From assembly GCA_030065825.1 (NCBI GenBank), contig JASJCY010000022.1, positions 1 through 43,533 on the forward strand: 43,533 bases of DNA, read 5' to 3'. Below the pieces are notes generated by a model. That model was not told the DNA's origin and searched no databases. It saw nothing but the letters and a program-made list of their open reading frames with translations. Shown here piece by piece: positions 27,961-35,142 of this stretch; within the stretch, counting starts at the first letter, position 1; each line of letters starts with the position of its first letter. The DNA comes from Nostocaceae cyanobacterium (GTDB taxonomy: Bacteria > Cyanobacteriota > Cyanobacteriia > Cyanobacteriales > Nostocaceae). Both the position numbers and the translations under genes were made by a program.

Positions 27961-28075
27961 TATAGGAATCCGGTTTGATTTCTGAATTGACTTATAGGGG
28001 GAGGGAACAGGAAACTCTTAACAGGGAATAGAAAGTGTACTGAGTTCTGTTCAAAAATCAAATAGTAATCCTATA
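27961..28075. repeat. MITE-like element with tatagga termini, copy 1
   Basis: The ends are tataggaatccggtttgatt and, inverted, tataggattactatttgatt. The inner part shares gagggaac, ctcttaacaggga and agaaagtgtactgagttc with the element at 34711-34870. The flanking bases taaa on the left and ttta on the right are inverted rather than directly repeated, so I cannot define a target duplication. Confidence 0.8.
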
Positions 28076-28091
28076 TTTATTTAAAGGATCT

Positions 28092-28286
28092 ATGTTAAGT
28101 GGAATTTTAAGTAATATTCAAATCTTTGGTTATTTCTTCAAGAAGGACGGTAAGGTATTGTCTCAACAGAAACTTAAATTTAATTTCGCTAAGGAATGCA
28201 AAAAAGAAGAAATCATGGAACAAGCTGGGTTTGCTTTCGTTGGTATCCATGACAGCCAAAAATTTCATATTTATCGGAAGAAATAA
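28092..28286 (+). CDS. Possible small basic protein, unknown
   Basis: A 64-residue frame starting nine bases after an aaagga stretch that could serve as ribosome-binding site. The product is Lys-rich (FFKKDGKVLSQQKLKFNFAK, ECKKEEIMEQAGFAFVG) with a plausible alpha/beta pattern. No family is recognised and an overlapping frame exists, so this is a weak call. It is placed between the tatagga element and another element at 28386. Confidence 0.3.
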   Translation: MLSGILSNIQIFGYFFKKDGKVLSQQKLKFNFAKECKKEEIMEQAGFAFVGIHDSQKFHIYRKK

Positions 28287-28385
28287 TCATTGTATAACTA
28301 TAATCTCTAGCAGCTTGATGACATTCTCTCGTACTTTTTGAACTGAAAAAAGCTTGTGCATAGATAGTGGATGTACGGTAAGCAA

Positions 28386-28545
28386 TATAGCGGTTTTCGG
28401 TTGGGTGCAATACAAATTTAACCTCACCCTGACAAGACCGGACATCCCTCTCCTTACTATAGACACGGAGTGGCTTCCCGTAGGGTAGGAGAGGGTTCAT
28501 AGGGTGAGGTTCTTAGTGTATTGGACTGAAGTGAAAACTGCTATA
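28386..28545. repeat. MITE-like element with tatagcggttttc ends
   Basis: The left end runs tatagcggttttcggttggg and on to aacctcaccct. The inverted right end is tatagcagttttcacttcag, also leading to aacctcaccct, about 45 bp of imperfect inverted repeat. The interior contains ctctccttac / gtaggagag. The left end is shared with 200-228. Confidence 0.75.
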
Positions 28546-28645
28546 GTCTGTCAAGTTTGAAATGATGGAGAGATTTATGTAACCTTGATTTTGGAGTAAT
28601 CCTTTTCAAGATTGGTTATCCCTCAAAACTATGTTGACAGACTAA

Positions 28646-28771
28646 TGGTTTGTCCCATTAATTCTGAGGGGTTTCCATCACACCCACCTGGGACTATAAG
28701 TCCCAGTCTAATAGTCAAAGTCATATAAATATGACTATAAAACTAGCTATCAAAACTAATGGGACAGACCA
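28646..28771. repeat. 126-bp element with three stacked hairpins
   Basis: Outer inverted ends tggtttgtcccattaattct / tggtctgtcccattagtttt (22 bp, three mismatches). Inside are two further perfect hairpins, ctgggacttat-type (ctgggactataagtcccag) and agtcatataaatatgact. It lies near the 3' end of the DUF4347 gene, about 60 bp beyond its stop. Confidence 0.75.
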
Positions 28772-28797
28772 CTAATACTCTCTAATTAGATTATTGT

Positions 28798-28818
28798 AGG
28801 GTGGGTATTATCCACCCT
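28798..28818 (-). terminator. Hairpin downstream of the DUF4347 gene
   Basis: The 7-bp stem agggtgg / ccaccct lies 14 bp past the stop codon of the minus-strand gene. There is no clear U-run, so its role as a terminator is only possible. Confidence 0.35.
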
Positions 28819-28831
28819 GTCACAAAAGAAG

Positions 28832-31510
28832 TTAGACGACTATAGTAAAATCCCAAGAGTTTAGAGTCGTGGTATCCATTCCTGTCACAATTGCTAAGGT
28901 TTCACTACCAACCATAATGTTGTCACCCGAGAAATTCAGATCGCTGAACATTAATCCACCAGCTAATCCAATCCGATCTGCACCTTGTCGGAAATCTTCA
29001 ATGGTATCGGTTCCTTCACCTAGTGCTAAAATAAAGATATCGGCATTTTGACCACCTCTAAGGGTGTCATTGCCATAACCACCCCGCAGTAAATCATCAC
29101 CTTGTCCACCTTTGAGTAAGTCATCACCACTACCACCCAAAAGTTCGTCGTTGTCTTTACCACCTTCTAAACTATCATTACCGGTACCGCCATAAAGGGT
29201 ATCGTTATTTTGATCGCCTTTGAGAAAATCATTACCACTGCCACCCCAAAGTTCGTCGTTGTCCTTACCACCTTCTAAAGCATCATTACCCGTACCACCA
29301 TAAAGGGTATCGTTATTTTGATCGCCTTTTAGGGTATCATCACCACTGCCACCCACAAGTAGGTCGTTGTCCTTACCACCTTCTAAACTATCATTATCCC
29401 AACCGCCATAAAGGGTATCGTTATTTTGATCGCCTTTTAGGGTATCATCACCACTGCCACCCACAAGTCGGTCGTTGTCCTTACCACCTTTTAGGGTATC
29501 GTCACCCGTACCACCATAAAGGGTATCGTTATTTTGATTCCCTTTGAGTAAGTCATCATCACTACCACCCCAAAGTTGGTCGTTGTACTTACCACCTTTT
29601 AGGGTATCATTACCTGCACCGCCACTCAGGGTGTCATTGCCCTCTAAGCCTTTGATTGAGTCGTTGCCTGATTTGCCGCTGAGGTTATTATTACTACTAT
29701 CACCTCTAATATAAAGACTATTAGACAAAGAACCCAAAAATGGGTCAATGGGGTTGTCTGTAGTCCCTACAAGGTCGTCATTAACATCATCAGTTAAACC
29801 ACCAGCACCATCACCATTTCCAATTATATTGTTACCACCACTGATAAAGTCAGTGTTCTCTCCAATACCTGCAATATCGTTATTATCATTACCAGCTATA
29901 ATACTGTTCGTAACTGTGGTAGTGGGAGTTAATGGAACGGGAGCAGTTGTATCAACGTTAACAACGCCACCGCCGATAGGAGCAGTATTATCTGTGATTG
30001 TACTATCGTTAACCTCAAGAACACTATCTGCGTTGACAATGGCACCACCACCAGTAGTAGCTGTGTTGCCACTAATTGTACTATCGTTGATGGTAGCAGT
30101 CCCAAAAAATTGAGTGTGGATAGCACCACCAAACTGAGCAGTATTGCCACTAAGGGTACTGTCGTTGACAATAAGATTACCACTATCATTAAAAATACCG
30201 CCACCAAGGGAAGTAGCCGTGTTATCACTAACGACACTTTCATTGATAGTTACAGTACCAGAGTTTGCGATGGCACCGCCAAAACGAACTGCTGTATTAG
30301 CAGTTAAAGTACTGTTAGTTACTGTCACGACACCAGTACTATTGTTAGCGATAGCCCCACCAGCAGTGGCAGCGCTATTACCAGTAACGTTACTGTCAAT
30401 AATGTTCAAAACCCCAGTGTTGCTAATTCCACCACCAGAGCGAGTCAAAGCCGTATTATTACTGACAGTGCTTTCAATAACAGTGAGAGTACCCCCATCG
30501 TTGAAAATACCACCACCACGAATTTGAGCCGTATTGTCAGTAACAGTACTTTCAGTGATCGTCAGATTCTCGGTACTGAAAATACCAGCACCCTCATCTG
30601 AATTACCATCAGTAATAGTTAACCCTTCAATCTCAACATTAATTTGATTACTAGCATCACCATCGTTTATATTGAAGATACGGGAAGTATGATTAGCACT
30701 AATAGTTAATTGGTCTGCACCTAAACCATCGATAATTAAATCATCGGTAATTCCTAACTCTCCTAGGGTGAGAGTGATAATCTCTCCACTCAAACTAGAG
30801 TCGAATACAATGGTATCCTCTCCCTCAGAAGCATTAGCCAAAGCGATCGCCTCTCGTAAGGAAAGACCTGTATCTTCTCCATCCCCATCATCATTAGCAG
30901 TGGTAACTGTGAAAGTCCCTAATACTCCAGCATAGGCTTCTCTCACCTGGGGTTCAAAGACTAAGGATGTCTTAATATTCCCCTTAATAACCTCAAGTTC
31001 CCAGTCTCCTCCTTGATCAGCACTCCCTGTGAGATTTGCAGAAGCGGCTATATTGGCTTTGGTGAGGTGGTGGAGTTTTGACAAAAATTCTTCTCCCGCA
31101 TCCCCTGCAGCAACCTGACAACCGTAGAGGAAAATATTGGAGGATGCAACAGCCCAAGTTTTAAGCTGATTGGTATAATGGTTAAGAGTATCGAGGCTGA
31201 GTTCACTATTACCAAGATATAGGCAGCCAGGGGAACCGTGAGAAACAATATGTAAACTATTAATGTCTGTGCGATCGCTCAGAATTTCTGTAATTTGTTC
31301 TACACCATCCTGATTGCTATCAAGTACTACTACCTCCGTCCCTGAAACGACTCCAGCTATGAGACTCTGATAGTTTTCTACAGAAGAGTCAATAAAAGCG
31401 ATTGCACGTTGCGCAGTTGTTTTTGTCAAGATTGTCTGAGTCAGAGGAAAAAGTGCAAGGCTTTTGGTATAGTCGGTTGGGATTTGAGATTCCTGAAGTG
31501 TCATCAGCAT
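28832..31510 (-). CDS. Large surface/secreted protein: DUF4347 - CSLREA/beta-helix - RTX repeats
   Basis: An 892-residue protein typical of cyanobacterial type I-secreted or surface adhesins. Residues 35-190 form a DUF4347 domain with SLHIVSHGSPG (His91) and IFLYGCQVAAG (Cys131). Near 216 the stretch LSLREAIALAN marks the CSLREA-type start of a right-handed beta-helix, whose repeats (NNGTLTVIESTVSNNTA-like, rich in Asn, Thr and Ser) run to about 590. From about 625 to 840 there are some twenty nine-residue calcium-binding RTX repeats (GGSGDDTLKG type). Part of this is a higher-order tandem of about 36 residues. The C-terminus (DTIEDFRQGADRIGL onward, ending FTIVV) fits an uncleaved type I secretion signal. 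No N-terminal signal peptide is present. Start is ATG 31510 or 31504. Confidence 0.92.
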   Translation of the reverse strand: MLMTLQESQIPTDYTKSLALFPLTQTILTKTTAQRAIAFIDSSVENYQSLIAGVVSGTEVVVLDSNQDGVEQITEILSDRTDINSLHIVSHGSPGCLYLGNSELSLDTLNHYTNQLKTWAVASSNIFLYGCQVAAGDAGEEFLSKLHHLTKANIAASANLTGSADQGGDWELEVIKGNIKTSLVFEPQVREAYAGVLGTFTVTTANDDGDGEDTGLSLREAIALANASEGEDTIVFDSSLSGEIITLTLGELGITDDLIIDGLGADQLTISANHTSRIFNINDGDASNQINVEIEGLTITDGNSDEGAGIFSTENLTITESTVTDNTAQIRGGGIFNDGGTLTVIESTVSNNTALTRSGGGISNTGVLNIIDSNVTGNSAATAGGAIANNSTGVVTVTNSTLTANTAVRFGGAIANSGTVTINESVVSDNTATSLGGGIFNDSGNLIVNDSTLSGNTAQFGGAIHTQFFGTATINDSTISGNTATTGGGAIVNADSVLEVNDSTITDNTAPIGGGVVNVDTTAPVPLTPTTTVTNSIIAGNDNNDIAGIGENTDFISGGNNIIGNGDGAGGLTDDVNDDLVGTTDNPIDPFLGSLSNSLYIRGDSSNNNLSGKSGNDSIKGLEGNDTLSGGAGNDTLKGGKYNDQLWGGSDDDLLKGNQNNDTLYGGTGDDTLKGGKDNDRLVGGSGDDTLKGDQNNDTLYGGWDNDSLEGGKDNDLLVGGSGDDTLKGDQNNDTLYGGTGNDALEGGKDNDELWGGSGNDFLKGDQNNDTLYGGTGNDSLEGGKDNDELLGGSGDDLLKGGQGDDLLRGGYGNDTLRGGQNADIFILALGEGTDTIEDFRQGADRIGLAGGLMFSDLNFSGDNIMVGSETLAIVTGMDTTTLNSWDFTIVV
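29100..29640 (-). repeat. 108-bp tandem repeats encoding RTX calcium-binding units
   Basis: Within the DUF4347 gene, about four units of 36 residues follow one another: GGSGDDTLKGDQNNDTLYGG, then TGNDSLEGGKDNDELL with small changes. DNA identity between units is high (tttgatcgcctttta-type blocks recur), showing recent internal expansion. Confidence 0.85.
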
Positions 31511-32160
31511 AAGTAATATCTTTTGAGGTCTTTTGGTAATGCTTGGATTTTGAACTTGGGAATTTGAATTTTAAATTTACATTAATCTAAAATTATCCCC
31601 ATCAAAGTTTTCTATTTGAGCTAACAACAAATTTTTTTATCAATAAAATCAAGCCAAATAGTTGATTTTTATATAATGCAACTATCATGCAACTATTCTA
31701 TTAACATATAAAAAAATCTTGGATCTGTTAACCGTAAAAAACCTGAAGCTTAGATGACCCTAACTAAATTTATCATAAACCAAAAATTCAGTATTCAATT
31801 CAGTATTCGATTAAACTTTAAATAAATTTTATACAAAATATACAAAACCTGTTTTGCGAATTGACAAGTCAGGGTTTGGGCTATTGCTCATCTTGGCGCT
31901 GTGGAGTTTACAGCTATTTACGGTGAATTAACGGTCATTCATGACAAGTTAAAATCAAGCAAAAATGAAGTTTGTCAACTCGTAATTATCCTTAAAAATG
32001 AAAATATAAAGTATTAAATTTACATTTAATTGGGCTTGCCATGCAAAAATGGATGATGGAATAAACTATCCAATTGTAGGGTGGGAGTCTCCTTTGCCTA
32101 ATTAACTGGAAAAGGTGAGACACGCATCCTACAAGGTGAGTCCACCGATACAGTGTACTC
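31511..32160. other. AT-rich upstream region of the DUF4347 gene
   Basis: About 650 bp that must hold the promoter of the DUF4347 gene. At 31871-32016 one plus-strand frame without a start codon reads WAIAHLGAVEFTAIYGELTV and IHDKLKSSKNEVCQL; it could be a fragment of a lost gene, but I have no family for it. Nothing else is recognisable. Confidence 0.35.
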
Positions 32161-32305
32161 AGAGGATATTTGGAAAGTCTAAAAGCTTACTAAAAACCTC
32201 AGTTCTTATCTCTCTCCTACTAGTCCAGAGACTTTGAAACCCCCATTCCCTAGTTAGGTTTCCAGGGTTTTGATGTTAATAACAATACTTTTCAAACAAC
32301 TTCTA
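32161..32305. repeat. MITE-like element with agaggatgtttg ends, copy 1
   Basis: It begins agaggatatttggaaagtct, with aaaagcttactaaaaacctc, and ends ggtttccagggttttgatgt then acttttcaaacaacttcta. Read in reverse complement, the element at 32562-32780 has the same blocks in the same order. The termini are inverted repeats of each other. Confidence 0.8.
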
Positions 32306-32561
32306 AACTATAGAATACTCCTTTCGGTAAGTAAATCGACGGAAATAAATATAACTATGTTACGAAACGTAAATAGCCCTGAAACCTTTACCAATGACCA
32401 ATGACCAATGACAAATGACGACCCTAACTGCTTTGTTTTATTTGTACCGACCTACTTATCCTAAGATTACCTGTAAAACTTTCTCCTCCTCTTCCCATTC
32501 TTCCCCCTCTGACTCAATTCGGTAATCTTCTAGCAGGATGGGAGTAATCATATTGGTGCGT
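32306..32561. other. Spacer between two inverted copies of a MITE-like element
   Basis: About 255 bp containing a short tandem of accaatg units (near 32392-32415) and no coding signal. Confidence 0.4.
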
Positions 32562-32780
32562 TAGAGGATGTTTGAAAAGTATTATGTTGAACATCAAAAC
32601 CCTGGAAACCTAACCCCTAACCCCTGGGGGAAACCCTCTCCTAGAAGGAGAGGGAAGCGGAAAAACTTTTAATGCTGGAAGGGGAACAGAAAAATAGGGG
32701 TTTCAAAGTCTGTTTCCTCCTAGGAGAGAGATAAGAAGTGAGGTTTTTAGTAATCTTTTAGACTTGACAAACATCCTCTT
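32562..32780. repeat. MITE-like element with agaggatgtttg ends, copy 2 (inverted)
   Basis: The ends are tagaggatgtttgaaaagt and acttgacaaacatcctctt. It is about 75 bp longer than copy 1 because it contains an extra ctaacccctaaccc / ggagagggaag palindromic block. Outside its ends, ggtgcgtta (left) and taacgcacc (right) form another inverted pair, suggesting it sits in a further element. Confidence 0.8.
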
Positions 32781-32819
32781 AGACTAAAGTCATAACGCAC
32801 CCTACAGATACTATAGATA

Positions 32820-33893
32820 TTATTTACAATAGTTTACAAAAATCAGCCCACTATATAATTGAAAAGCGGGATCCCAATTAGTTTCTTCCCTGCGAAACAA
32901 ATGTATATGAGAGGAAATTTGAGCGAGGATTTCTGTTTGGTCTAAAACTGTTTCTGCAAAAGGTGCAAAATCTGACCAAAGTTGAGCTTGAGGTAACTTA
33001 TTCTCAATCATTTTCATCAAACTATTCCAATTAATGCGGATTGTATTTTGGCTAGATTGGGGAGTAATTTCTATTCCTTGCTTAAATTCATAACCATTGT
33101 CATAAAATCGCAAAATACAACCCCTACCGGGTAAGTGTAAATCGCAAAATTGAAAATAGTCTTGGGTTTTGGTTTTGCGTTTTAACTTCCGACGAGCATC
33201 AACATCTATAACCTCTTCAAAAATGGGTAAAAGTCCCAACACCCGTGCTGTGACTTCCGACCAATCAAAGCTGAGAGAACCAAGTTGATTTGCTTGATTG
33301 CGACAAACCACAGTCGGTTTGGGGTCAAATTCCGTGAAATATTCAACTTGAAAGACTTTAATTGACTCAATGGCTGATATTTTGCTCCAAAAACAAGGAA
33401 TACCAGCATTTTTTAGCTGTTCTCCATAAAATTTAAGCTCTCCCACAGCACCACTACGATAAAATCGCCAACCACGACTAGGTAACAACAAACGAGCGCT
33501 ATAAGCATCTATCTGCATAATTTGGGCAAACTTTTGCGCTGCTTCTTTCTTTAATTCATGAGCGAGAGGTTCTAAAACTAATACTCCCGCTTCCGTATTC
33601 TCTATATCACTTGTAGCTGCGTCTATAGCGCGTTTTCGTTCTGCTTGTTCAATATCTTGCAGTCTTTGTAAACCCTGACGTGCTTGAGTAATTATCTTAG
33701 TATTCATCGTATCCCGCAGCAGTCGTCGATACACCTTTTCTGCTTCCTGACGTTTCCCCGACACTTCATGTAACCGTCCCACATAGAACTGCACCCAAGG
33801 ATTATCAGGTGATTGTTGTAACAATTTTTTCAGTAATTTTGCGGCACTACGATAGTCTTTTTCCTCAAAAGCGGCGACAACTTGCTCAAGCAT
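32820..33893 (-). CDS. TPR-containing protein of unknown function
   Basis: A 357-residue protein. Residues 1-70 form two tetratricopeptide-type helical hairpins (AFEEKDYRSAAKLLKKLLQQ, then NPWVQFYVGRLHEVSGKRQE). Residues 110-357 are a unique domain with alternating strands and helices, including LLPSRGWRFYRSGAVGELKF, IKVFQVEYFTEFDP and DLHLPGRGCILRFYDNGYEF. I recall similar proteins as cyanobacterial hypotheticals with TPR annotation. The ATG at 33893 (MLEQVVAAF) is preferred over the upstream TTG. It lies 97 bp downstream of rsmE on the same strand, so cotranscription is likely. Confidence 0.85.
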   Translation of the reverse strand: MLEQVVAAFEEKDYRSAAKLLKKLLQQSPDNPWVQFYVGRLHEVSGKRQEAEKVYRRLLRDTMNTKIITQARQGLQRLQDIEQAERKRAIDAATSDIENTEAGVLVLEPLAHELKKEAAQKFAQIMQIDAYSARLLLPSRGWRFYRSGAVGELKFYGEQLKNAGIPCFWSKISAIESIKVFQVEYFTEFDPKPTVVCRNQANQLGSLSFDWSEVTARVLGLLPIFEEVIDVDARRKLKRKTKTQDYFQFCDLHLPGRGCILRFYDNGYEFKQGIEITPQSSQNTIRINWNSLMKMIENKLPQAQLWSDFAPFAETVLDQTEILAQISSHIHLFRREETNWDPAFQLYSGLIFVNYCK

Positions 33894-33990
33894 ACATAAC
33901 AAAGTATAAAATATTCTGGAAAATATAACTCACCCAAATACCCCAAAGAAACTTTTGCACCTCTGCGTCTTTACGTGAGATATAACTACT

Positions 33991-34704
33991 TTATACTTCA
34001 CAAATAGCGGAAAGCAAGGATAGAGCCACAATTGGTGCTGTGACAGCCCTGAGGATACGATGACCGAGGGACACGGGTTCAAAACCAGCTGCAATTGCAC
34101 ATTCAAGTTCCTTTTGGGTCCATCCTCCTTCAGGTCCCGTAGCAATTACAACTTCAGAATTTACAGACAATCCTTGAATCATATCCTTGAGGTGAGGATA
34201 ATTACCACGCCCCTCACAAATAAAACGGTGAGTTGCACTACTAGATGTCAAAGCCGTATTAAAAGAAACAGGTTCCAAAACAGTAGGTATAAAAGCACGC
34301 TCCGATTGTTCCGCCGCTTCCTGAGCAATGCGTCGCCAACGTTCTACCTTCTGGGGACTGGGTTTCAGCAAAGTGCGATCGCTCAACACTGGAGCAATAC
34401 AAGTTACACCCAATTCAGTACAAAAACGGACAATATCATCAAAGGCATTTCCCTTAGGTAAAGCCACCATCAAGGTAATGGCTACACCTAACTCCGTTTC
34501 TACCACCAATGGTTCTAAAACCCGTGCTTGTTCCCCTGCTAGCTGCGCTAACCACCATTTTCCCATCCCATCCATGGCAATAAAGCGATCGCCATCTCCC
34601 AAGCGCAAAACACGACGCAGATAATGTAATTGTTGCGATGTCAGTAATATAAGTTCTTGTTGAAATTGAGAAGGTGCGATCGCTATTCGTTGGAGTTGGG
34701 ACAT
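33991..34704 (-). CDS. rsmE: 16S rRNA (uracil(1498)-N(3))-methyltransferase
   Basis: RsmE methylates U1498 of 16S rRNA using S-adenosylmethionine, on assembled small subunits. The 237-residue length is normal. The N-terminal PUA-like domain (QLHYLRRVLRLGDGDRFIAM) precedes the SPOUT methyltransferase fold. The knot region carries the family signatures QEAAEQSERAFIP, VIATGPEGGWTQKE and LGHRILRAVTAP; the last is RILRTETA in many relatives. The start ATG at 34704 lies only seven bases from the tatagga element at 34711-34870, which must therefore supply or displace its promoter and leader. Confidence 0.96.
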   Translation of the reverse strand: MSQLQRIAIAPSQFQQELILLTSQQLHYLRRVLRLGDGDRFIAMDGMGKWWLAQLAGEQARVLEPLVVETELGVAITLMVALPKGNAFDDIVRFCTELGVTCIAPVLSDRTLLKPSPQKVERWRRIAQEAAEQSERAFIPTVLEPVSFNTALTSSSATHRFICEGRGNYPHLKDMIQGLSVNSEVVIATGPEGGWTQKELECAIAAGFEPVSLGHRILRAVTAPIVALSLLSAICEV

Positions 34705-34710
34705 AGAAAC

Positions 34711-34870
34711 TATAGGAATTCGGTTTGATTTGTGAATTGAGTTGTAGGGGGAGGGAACTCTTAACAGGGAACTCTTAACAGGGAATTGGGAATTGGGAAC
34801 AGAAAGTGTACTGAGTTCCCTAAGCGCACAGCGTAGACTAAGCCAACAAAAATCAAATAGTAGTCCTATA
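34711..34870. repeat. MITE-like element with tatagga termini, copy 2
   Basis: The ends are tataggaattcggtttgatt and, inverted, tataggactactatttgatt. Compared with 27961-28075 it has a duplicated gggaactcttaaca block and an extra gcgcacagcgtagactaagc insertion. It sits directly before rsmE. Confidence 0.85.
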
Positions 34871-35024
34871 AAACAATTAAAAATGCTTAGATAGGAGGCT
34901 TTTGGGCTGTTTAGATTGGTTTATTTACGCGCTCGTTATACTAGTAGAATAACGAAAACTAAAAGTTTTGTTAGGAGAATTTATAGCTGACATAAGAGAA
35001 AAAATTAAGTGATTATGCTGTGTG

Positions 35025-35038
35025 ACACCCTAGGGTGT
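35025..35038. promoter_or_regulatory. Palindrome acaccctagggtgt, possible operator
   Basis: A perfect 14-bp inverted repeat, flanked by tgtg on the left and gg on the right. It lies 36 bp upstream of the -35 box of the operon promoter. The spacing would suit an activator site. There is no known regulator to which I can tie it. Confidence 0.4.
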
Positions 35039-35074
35039 GGAATGTGGGTTGTAAAAAATTAAATAATTTCACTG

Positions 35075-35102
35075 TTGACAATTTTGGAAAATTGTTTATT
35101 AT
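35075..35102 (+). promoter_or_regulatory. Sigma-70-type promoter of the CHAT/ATPase operon
   Basis: ttgaca (35075-35080), a 16-bp spacer, then tattat (35097-35102). The -35 box is a perfect consensus match and the -10 box matches at five of six positions. Transcription would begin near 35109 and give a leader of about 34 bases. No Shine-Dalgarno sequence is evident before the ATG at 35143. Confidence 0.6.
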
Positions 35103-35142
35103 CAATAACCTCAAAAACACTCATAAGTAATCTTACTAACTA

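Larger units (their letters stand above)
28287..28831. other. Gap composed mostly of two inverted-repeat elements
   Basis: It contains elements at 28386-28545 and 28646-28771 and a hairpin at 28798-28818. I see no gene of its own here. Confidence 0.6.
34871..35142 (+). promoter_or_regulatory. Upstream region of the CHAT/ATPase operon
   Basis: This region lies between the tatagga element and the operon. It contains a perfect 14-bp palindrome (35025-35038) and a consensus-like promoter (35075-35102). No small gene is seen. Confidence 0.5.

Noticed and set aside
28213-28500. 95-codon minus-strand frame
   Set aside because: It runs through the element at 28386-28545 and reflects repeat sequence.
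29748-30527. Several plus-strand frames of 65-127 codons opposite the DUF4347 gene
   Set aside because: They are antisense shadows of the repetitive beta-helix region and show the biased composition expected of it.
31871-32016. Plus-strand frame of about 48 codons without a start
   Set aside because: It reads smoothly, but I recognise no family and there is no start codon or ribosome-binding site; it is mentioned only as a possible gene fragment.
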